Of a DNA stretch of 64,000 nucleotides, positions 57,701-64,000 are shown piece by piece. Position 1 is the first letter of the stretch; each line of letters opens with the position of its first letter. The notes below the pieces were generated by a model. That model was not told the DNA's origin. It worked only from the letters and a program-made list of their open reading frames with translations, and did no database searches. Source of the stretch: Galeopsis tetrahit (lineage: Eukaryota; Streptophyta; Magnoliopsida; Lamiales; Lamiaceae); the NCBI GenBank assembly GCA_963675135.1, contig OY776120.1, positions 25,634,001-25,698,000 of the forward strand. The letters are read 5' to 3'. Both the position numbers and the translations under genes were made by a program.

Positions 57701-58119
57701 TCCGGTTTCAACTTCATTTTCTTCCCACAGAAGATACTTAAATATCTCATCTCCTGTCCTTCAGCGTACTTTTCCACATCAATCGTTCCGATGGGCAACT
57801 TCAATCGTTTAAATAGAGCTTCACGAGTGATTTCCACTCGATTTGAACCGATAAATGATTCGATAACATCTCCCCTTCTGCTGGTGTTAGCATAGAATTC
57901 CAAAACTTCTTCCTCCAGAACAACTTTAGGAAACGCCTCCAAGTAGGGTCGTAGACCGCATCTAGTACACTTGGTCAAGATTTCTGCATTTCCGACCGTA
58001 TGATTTCCTTCGAAAAACAGAGATGACTCAACATTCACCTTGTTGTCATTTATATATCTGCCTAGATCAAATGGTGCCTGAATGTTGGTACTGATATCAA
58101 AGATAGATCGAATAGACAT
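54710..58119 (-). pseudogene. C2 third ORF, frameshifted
   Basis: Two overlapping frames, 58119-57106 and 57256-54710, carry what in C1 is one ORF. The first has the N-terminal domain (CTRCGLRPYLEAF, EFYANTS, ITREALFKRLKLP, KTRIMAAIYDG, GNKLSILLPIL, WSKGKPFHPLKFY). Near 57256 the homologous reading jumps to the second frame, which holds the Ser/Thr/Pro-rich middle, a coiled-coil (about 56050-55500) and the C-terminal domain (AEWIEVKSQWELDHWIIRKYG, ILVPEFPEWKCP). The ATG at 58117-58119 is preferred; an upstream in-frame ATG (58176) would add a hydrophobic leader (TVIFCIIYFLV) not seen in C1. Confidence 0.82.
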
Positions 58120-59051
58120 GTTAAATGATTTGTAACGAACAAGAAAGTAGATTATGCAGAAAATCACTGTTAGCAAGTAGTAGAGGAGTTATGAAACGTG
58201 AGGCAAGACGTGTGCAAGTGTTGGGTTTTGTTTAAAAACAGAATTTTTGATCCAACGGTCAAGATCGAAGGATTAGATCCAACGGTTAAGACCTTTGGCA
58301 TTCGGTTACGGAACCGAGACGAAAAATGTGTTTTGATTTTGTAAAAAAATGAGATCCACCTTTCCTATTGGTAGAAAGAGGAGTGTACTCATCTGACCTA
58401 ACATATTCATATTTTGGCGCGAGATGAATGTGTACACCTCATTAACTAGGGGTGTATAAATCCAATTCTAGGATATTCAAATTTTAACACTGTCAAATTA
58501 CTTTAATACCCTTAGTTTGTTTCGAGTAAACACTTAACACATAACCCATTTAAATCAAAGAAAACTTAGCTTGTCTGTTCGAGTCCATCCAGAACAGATG
58601 AGTAGATCTAATCTTCATAAGACGAGTAGACTTAATTTCACAAGACGAGTAGTCTTATGAGTACTAGTCGAGTTCCCCCTTCGACTGTGCGTATCTATTC
58701 TGAACATCGAACAACTTTATGTACCTGTCTTATTTTGTACGACAGATATTCGAGTAGAATAATTCGAATGAATATTAATTTAAGTCAATGATCAAGGTTC
58801 AAACAAGATGACTGTTACCAAACTAAAGAGTCAACATAAGGATATTTAAGAAATCAAGGATTCCCCCTTAAATGTTTATTCCCTTAGTATTACCCTCAGC
58901 TTTACCAGCTTCCTCATCGGGTTGTTTGGTCAACTTGTCTGACCTTGTATACCTGTCTGTTGAGTGAGTAGATGAGTGCTCTGTGCCTTTTGTGGTGACT
59001 TGTCTATTTCTCCCTTCTTCTTAGGACTGTACCTGTCTGGTTAGTACATTG
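58120..59051 (-). other. C2 spacer between pol and third ORF
   Basis: Non-coding, same position as 37859-39111 in C1. It is rich in AGACGAGTAG / GACTAGTCGAG-like repeats (about 58560-58680) instead of C1's GATCAGTA motifs. The TTCCCCCTTCGACTG and TTCCCCCTTAAATG boxes are PPT-like on the minus strand and are conserved with C1. Confidence 0.6.
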
Positions 59052-62000
59052 CTATATACTAGTAGGATCAAGATCAATTAGTCCTAGACTAATGCATAAT
59101 TCATGAAATCGAGTCTCAGCTAATGGTTTTGTGAAAATATCAGCTCTTTGAGAATCAGTATGAATCTTTTCCATGCGAATATCCTTCTTTTCTACATGAT
59201 CACGTATGAAATGGTGTTTCACATCAACATGCTTACAACGTGTGTGCAGAACAGGATTTTGTGTAATGGCAATAGCACTATTACTATCACAGAATATAGG
59301 AACATTTGATTCACAAATATTATAATCTCTAAGCTGTTGAATAAGCCATAATAATTGACTACAACAACTACCAGCAGCCATGTACTCGGCTTCAGTAGTA
59401 GAGGTAGCAACACTAGTCTGCTTTTTCGAAAACCATGAAATGAGTTTTGTGCCTAAGAATTGACAAGAACCAGATGTAGATTTCCTATCTATTCTACAAC
59501 CACCAAAATCAGAATCAGAGTAGCCACTTAGAGATAAATCATCATTTGAAGGATACCATATACCACGATTGATAGTTCCTTTCAAATATTTCAATATCCT
59601 TTTAGTGGTTTCCATATGACTCTCTTTTGGATTAGCTTGAAAACGAGCACATACACCAACAGAAAATGCAATATCAGGTCTACTAGCAGTTAAGTAGAGT
59701 AATGAACCAATAAGACCACGGTAGTGAGTTTGATCAGTACATTTACCATTCTCGTCTGGATCCATCCTGTAAGTAGGTTGCATAGGTACTCCAGAAGATT
59801 TACATGTCTTAATACCATACTTGTCTAGTAGATTACGAGTATATTTTGCTTGGTTTATGAAAATCCCTTCTGGGGTCTGTTTTACTTGAAGTCCAAGAAA
59901 GTAATTTATTTCACCCATCATAGACATCTCAAATTTACTTTGCATGAGTGTTGAGAAACTTTCACTCAGCTTTTTGTTAGGTGACCCAAAAATTATGTCA
60001 TCTACGTAAATTTGGACGAGTAAAATGTCTTTCCCTTCTTGTCTTCTGAACAAGGTTCTATCTACCTTGCCTTTAGTAAAACCATTTTCTAATAGAAATT
60101 GAGAAAGAGTATCATACCAGGCTCTTGGAGCTTGCTTTAGTCCATATAAGGCTTTCTTTAGTTTGTATACCTGGTTACCTTTGACTTCGAAACCTGGAGG
60201 TTGTTCAACATACACTTCTTCCGCAAGAATACCATTAAGAAATGCACTTTTAACATCCATTTGATATACAGTAAATTTCATGTAAGCAGCATATGCTAGG
60301 AACAATCGAATGGCTTCTAGTCTAGCAACAGGAGCATATGTTTCATCATAATCTATGCCTTCAGCTTGTGAATAGCCTTGGGCGACTAGTCTAGCTTTAT
60401 TACGAACAACTACATCATTCTCATCTTTCTTATTCTTGAAAATCCATCGAGTGCCAACTACATTATGATGTTTCGGTCTATCGACAAGTTCCCAGACGTC
60501 GTTTCGAACAAACTGATTCAACTCGTCTTGCATAGCAATGATCCAATTACTATCAGCCAATGCCTCATTAATGGTTTTAGGCTCGATAGATGAGAGGAAA
60601 CAACACCAGCAAAACAGAGATGGACTAGATTGTTCTTGCGACTCAAAGAGTTGTCGTCTAGTCTTCACACCAACAGTAGAGTCACCAATAATATTTTCAG
60701 TATTATGCGCTGATTTCCATGTATTTCTATTCTTAACAATAGTACTATCATCTATATCATGTACGGCATCATGCATGTCAACATCATTATCATCAGAAGA
60801 TTTAATAGGAGTAGACGAGTCGACTAGTTTAGGCATGTCAACTGGTCTAGTAGAGTTACCTTGAGCACTTACCTTCTTCTGGTCATCTGACTCGAGAGCT
60901 TTCATGAATGGATTGTATGCTTGAACGGATTCATATATCTCTGAATCTTTGTCAGATTCGATAGTTAGTTCAGTAACTTTCTCACTGATCTTGTTGGCAG
61001 ACGTGTCCTGTTGAGATTCTTCGAAAACCACATGTGGTGTTTCTTCCACACAAAGGGTTGAGTAGTTGAATACTCTAAATGCTTTGCTAGTCGAGGAGTA
61101 TCCTAAGAATATCCCCTCGTCTGCTTTAGCATCAAATGCATTCAACTTGTTTTTCCCATTGTTATGGATGAAACACTTACATCCAAATATATGAAAATAT
61201 GAAACTCTGGGTTTTCTACCTTTCCATACCTCATAGGGCGTCTTACCTAGTGCTTTATTGATAGCACTTCTGTTTTGTGAGTGGCATGCAGTATTAATAG
61301 CTTCTGCCCAAAACTTCTGAGGCGTATTATACTCTGTCAGCATGGTCCTGCAGGCCTCCTTAAGAGTTCTGTTCCTTCGCTCTGCTACTCCATTTTGTTG
61401 TGGTGTCCTTGCTGCACTAGTAAGGTGCTGGATGCCACGCTTAGAACAAAATTCTTTTATATAGCAGTTAATGAATTCAGTACCCTTGTCACTACGGATC
61501 TTGACAATTGACTGATTCTTCTCAACCTGTAACTTCTTCAACAGATCAGGCAAAAGTGTTTGTGTATCACTCTTCTTGTGTAAGAAGACTACCCAAGTGA
61601 ACTTAGAATAGTCGTCTACCACAACAAGTGTGTACCTTCTGTCGTTCAAAGTTGGAGGAGTTATTGGGCCATGTAAGTCCATATGTAGAAGTTCAAGAAC
61701 TCTACTTGTTGAGAGGGATGGAATAGATTTTAAAGAACCCTTTACCTGTTTACCTTTCTGACAGGATGTGCATACATGTGACTTATAGTAGACTTCATTG
61801 GGAATACCTTCCACAAGGTAGTCTCTGGCTATCTTATTAAGAACCTTGAAGTTTAGATGACAGAGGCGTCTGTGCCAGAGCCAGCCAAGTTCTTTAGGAT
61901 TCTTAGTAAGTAGACAGGTGTCCCTCGGACAACTGTTCCAGTTCACTATGTACACACTTCCTTGTCTTATGCCGACCAGTAGGACTGTGTGTGTCCTTTT

Positions 62001-62333
62001 GTCAATGATTTCACATTTGCGACTCTTGAACTGCACCTTGTATCCACGATCACAAAATTGTGAAACAGAGAGTAAATTGTATTTCAAGCCTTCAACATAG
62101 GAAACGTCTTGAATCTCTATGTCTCCATTCCGAATGTAACCAAATCCTTTAGTAACAGCAGTGGAGCTATCACCAAATATCACTTTTGGTCCTTCTTGCT
62201 CATGGTAGCTTGATAAGAGAGTCTTGGTACCAGTCATGTGGTGCGAACAGCCACTGTCTATGTACCAAGTTTCTCCTGTTGAGCCACCCTTCTTGTATAG
62301 ATCGAGTCGACCCTGCAATAGATGATATTTCAT
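59052..62333 (-). CDS. C2 pol: protease-integrase-RT-RNase H, intact
   Basis: 1093 codons, ATG at 62333. Protease WYIDSGCSHHMTG (residues ~19-31); integrase zinc finger (HRRLCHLN ... CTSCQKGKQ); core LLHMDLHGPI, RSDKGTEFINCY, TPQQNGVAERRNRTLKE; GKNKLNAFDAKADEGIFLGYS; RT KARLVAQGYSQAEGIDYDETYAPVA-type block, SAFLNGIL, GLKQAPRAWYD, YVDDIIFGSP; RNase H YSDSDFGGCRIDRKST and SVATSTTEAEYMAAGS. All catalytic residues expected are present. Its frame is offset from gag and separated from it by a stop, so expression needs splicing, frameshift or reinitiation. Confidence 0.95.
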   Translation of the reverse strand: MKYHLLQGRLDLYKKGGSTGETWYIDSGCSHHMTGTKTLLSSYHEQEGPKVIFGDSSTAVTKGFGYIRNGDIEIQDVSYVEGLKYNLLSVSQFCDRGYKVQFKSRKCEIIDKRTHTVLLVGIRQGSVYIVNWNSCPRDTCLLTKNPKELGWLWHRRLCHLNFKVLNKIARDYLVEGIPNEVYYKSHVCTSCQKGKQVKGSLKSIPSLSTSRVLELLHMDLHGPITPPTLNDRRYTLVVVDDYSKFTWVVFLHKKSDTQTLLPDLLKKLQVEKNQSIVKIRSDKGTEFINCYIKEFCSKRGIQHLTSAARTPQQNGVAERRNRTLKEACRTMLTEYNTPQKFWAEAINTACHSQNRSAINKALGKTPYEVWKGRKPRVSYFHIFGCKCFIHNNGKNKLNAFDAKADEGIFLGYSSTSKAFRVFNYSTLCVEETPHVVFEESQQDTSANKISEKVTELTIESDKDSEIYESVQAYNPFMKALESDDQKKVSAQGNSTRPVDMPKLVDSSTPIKSSDDNDVDMHDAVHDIDDSTIVKNRNTWKSAHNTENIIGDSTVGVKTRRQLFESQEQSSPSLFCWCCFLSSIEPKTINEALADSNWIIAMQDELNQFVRNDVWELVDRPKHHNVVGTRWIFKNKKDENDVVVRNKARLVAQGYSQAEGIDYDETYAPVARLEAIRLFLAYAAYMKFTVYQMDVKSAFLNGILAEEVYVEQPPGFEVKGNQVYKLKKALYGLKQAPRAWYDTLSQFLLENGFTKGKVDRTLFRRQEGKDILLVQIYVDDIIFGSPNKKLSESFSTLMQSKFEMSMMGEINYFLGLQVKQTPEGIFINQAKYTRNLLDKYGIKTCKSSGVPMQPTYRMDPDENGKCTDQTHYRGLIGSLLYLTASRPDIAFSVGVCARFQANPKESHMETTKRILKYLKGTINRGIWYPSNDDLSLSGYSDSDFGGCRIDRKSTSGSCQFLGTKLISWFSKKQTSVATSTTEAEYMAAGSCCSQLLWLIQQLRDYNICESNVPIFCDSNSAIAITQNPVLHTRCKHVDVKHHFIRDHVEKKDIRMEKIHTDSQRADIFTKPLAETRFHELCISLGLIDLDPTSI

Positions 62334-62353
62334 AAATTAGGTACCCTCCTTGT

Positions 62354-64000
62354 TTATTGGGGTCCTTGGGGGTTAGTCGAGTTCAATGGAATCCAAATGT
62401 ACATTGGAGTCCTGAACAAGTTTGACCTTCTAAGCTTTCGACCATATTTGTTGCAAAATAAGACCTTGTTTTCCCTATCTGGCCTATCAGTCGAGTTCGG
62501 GTCTACTCTTTGGAGATAGCCTTTTGACTTAATCTCTACTTGAGCAGGCACTTGTCTATGATAGTCAGAGTAAGGTTTGTATGCATTAGGTCCATACGGT
62601 TTATAGACATGTTTAGGTCTTTCTTCACCTTCGATATCATATGACAAAGGTGGAGGATATAGAACAGCTTGTGTACGATATTTTGGACCTTCCTGTCTAG
62701 GTCTAGACGAGTAGAGTTGAGACTGCCTTATAAAAGGAGGTCTAGACTCTTGTCGTCTAGTCTGGACTTGTCTATTACTAGTCTCCTCGGGATACCAATC
62801 CTCGTATCTGACCTGATTTGGTCGTCCACGATTCCTAGTCCTTTGTTGACTTGTCTTAAACGGAACAGGCTTGTTGTTAACTTTCTTTTTACCTCCTTTG
62901 GTAATTGGAATGTTAACTCGAGCTTGTTTTGGTACAGTACCTTTAGTTGGAGTGTCAATATCGTATATCATTGGTTCTTTTCCTTTATCATTAGTCAAGG
63001 TGCTTGGGATGAAAATAGTAGGGTTCTTAGGAACTAGAGTAGACGAGCTTGATGTCTTAGCACCTATGCCTGTCTTGTCAGCAGGAGCCCTATACCTATC
63101 TGACAATTCAAGGTTAACCTTAGATGAGTTAACCAGGTCAGTAAGTTTAAGGTCTAGAGTGACAACCATGGTTTCTAAGAACTTATTACGTTCTTCAAGC
63201 TTTTTGAACTTGCTTTGTAAAACATTGAATTCATGTTTCTCAGTAGCATGTGTCTTAAGTAGGTCTTGATACAACTTGTCTGTCAATGCACACTTGTTTT
63301 TGAGTTGTCTCAACTCTTCTTGCAAGCGTTCATTTAGGACTGTTATATTAGGATCTACTTTAGACTGAGCTTCCTTAAGATCAATGATTTCTTGTCTTAA
63401 GATGATGTTTTCGTCACTGACTTCAATGAATGCCTTGTTGGCAAGTAGGAGGTCGTCTTCAACTGCACTAGTAGAGTGCTGAAGACTACTCCCTACTTTG
63501 CTACTGGCAGTGTCACTTTCATCAGATTCTGATTCATCACAAGATTGAAAAGATGTAGCAGATGATACCTCTTGGTCGATTTTAGCCATGCAGCATAGAC
63601 CATCATCTACTATGAAGGCTTCATCGTGATCTTGTTCAGACGGGTAGCTAGATGAGGATGATGGCAACTCGTCTGAGTCAGAATCAGAGTCATCATTGGC
63701 CATCATTGCCTTCTTACCACGGTTGTATCTTCTTTCCCTTCGTGCTTTGCGTTCTTCTCGATCATCGGTACTCAGGTCTGGACATTCATATATGTAGTGA
63801 CCTGGCTTCTCACAGTTATAGCACAAGATATCATTAGTAGCCTTTTTAATAGGAGAGTTGTTCCTTCGTTTGTCACGTCTATCAGAACGAGTAATCTTCC
63901 TATCATCAGACTCTCTATCTTGTCTGTTACCTTTCGAGACTTCGTCTCTCCTTTCGGACGAGTTTCGGTCTCGTCTGGTCTCAGACGAGTTCTTAGAAGC
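62354..64000 (-). CDS. C2 gag, 5' partial
   Basis: Open from the window end to a TAA at 62354-62356 (NPQGPQ-stop). Seen: a Ser/Arg/Asp-rich repeat segment, a zinc knuckle (CYNCEKPGHYIYEC, near 63820), an acidic Ser-rich stretch, uninterrupted VDDGLCCMAKID at the site where G2 split C1, a coiled-coil (about 63400-63130) and a basic Arg/Gln-rich tail. The capsid domain lies beyond the window. It serves as the intact reference for reading the C1/G2 junction. Confidence 0.92.
   Translation of the reverse strand, partial: ASKNSSETRRDRNSSERRDEVSKGNRQDRESDDRKITRSDRRDKRRNNSPIKKATNDILCYNCEKPGHYIYECPDLSTDDREERKARRERRYNRGKKAMMANDDSDSDSDELPSSSSSYPSEQDHDEAFIVDDGLCCMAKIDQEVSSATSFQSCDESESDESDTASSKVGSSLQHSTSAVEDDLLLANKAFIEVSDENIILRQEIIDLKEAQSKVDPNITVLNERLQEELRQLKNKCALTDKLYQDLLKTHATEKHEFNVLQSKFKKLEERNKFLETMVVTLDLKLTDLVNSSKVNLELSDRYRAPADKTGIGAKTSSSSTLVPKNPTIFIPSTLTNDKGKEPMIYDIDTPTKGTVPKQARVNIPITKGGKKKVNNKPVPFKTSQQRTRNRGRPNQVRYEDWYPEETSNRQVQTRRQESRPPFIRQSQLYSSRPRQEGPKYRTQAVLYPPPLSYDIEGEERPKHVYKPYGPNAYKPYSDYHRQVPAQVEIKSKGYLQRVDPNSTDRPDRENKVLFCNKYGRKLRRSNLFRTPMYIWIPLNSTNPQGPQ

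Larger units (their letters stand above)
53210..64000 (-). mobile_element. SIRE-like copia element C2 (5' part outside the window)
   Basis: Minus-strand element related to C1: 3' LTR 53210-54514, third ORF 54710-58119, pol 59052-62333, gag from 62354 past the window end. It is inserted in C1's 5' LTR and so is younger than C1. Pol is fully open; the third ORF has one frameshift. Same order and conserved spacing as C1, but clearly a separate subfamily. Confidence 0.9.

Noticed and set aside
58120..58176. Upstream in-frame ATG giving the C2 third ORF a hydrophobic leader
   Set aside because: C1 has no matching segment and similarity starts at the downstream ATG; kept only as a remote possibility.

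Overview
The window is nuclear DNA of a flowering plant, most probably a eudicot. The evidence is two intron-split housekeeping genes of plant type, a dense population of Ty1/copia and Ty3/gypsy LTR retrotransposons, a plant LINE, Stowaway-type MITEs and a hAT-type MITE. I cannot name the species. Only two host protein genes are convincing, both on the minus strand: an S2P-type intramembrane zinc protease (8933-12351, 11 exons, 517 codons) and a trichome-birefringence-like (TBL/DUF231) O-acetyltransferase-family gene (26247-30218, 5 exons, 347 codons). Both exon models were assembled by eye and are phase-consistent.

Layout. 1-2776: 3' part of a copia element on the plus strand (integrase, RT, RNase H, short LTR). 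2777-8932: AT-rich intergenic DNA with a Stowaway MITE and a G-box-rich stretch. 8933-12351: S2P. 12740-25615: one 5'-truncated LINE on the minus strand, opened in two places. Its RNase H domain is split by about 9.5 kb of nested retroelements (13076-22590: pieces of one LTR family 'Q', a decayed plus-strand copy 'B' and a minus-strand copy 'A' of a gag-only copia family, plus Stowaway-like elements). Its RT domain is split by a 494-bp hAT MITE with an 8-bp target duplication. 26247-30218: the TBL gene, with a Stowaway MITE in intron 2.

30960-64000 is a Russian doll of LTR retrotransposons, all on the minus strand. A gypsy LTR (G1) is interrupted by a large SIRE-like copia element (C1). C1's gag is interrupted by a gag-protease-only gypsy element (G2). 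C1's 5' LTR is interrupted by a second, related SIRE-like element (C2) that runs off the window end. C1 and C2 each carry gag, pol and an additional long ORF between pol and the 3' LTR (the position of the 'envelope-like' ORF of SIRE elements), with conserved N- and C-terminal domains and a divergent middle.

Most unusual points: (i) G2 ends not at its 3' LTR but at the last base of an 18-nt tRNA-Asp primer-binding site, lies in C1 gag with no 5-bp target duplication, and splits the gag codons exactly in frame; (ii) its two LTRs are almost identical except for a diverged outer U3 edge; (iii) two unrelated gag-only element families share the window; (iv) the two gypsy LTR types carry different CGGCCG-centred palindrome arrays at the same LTR position.
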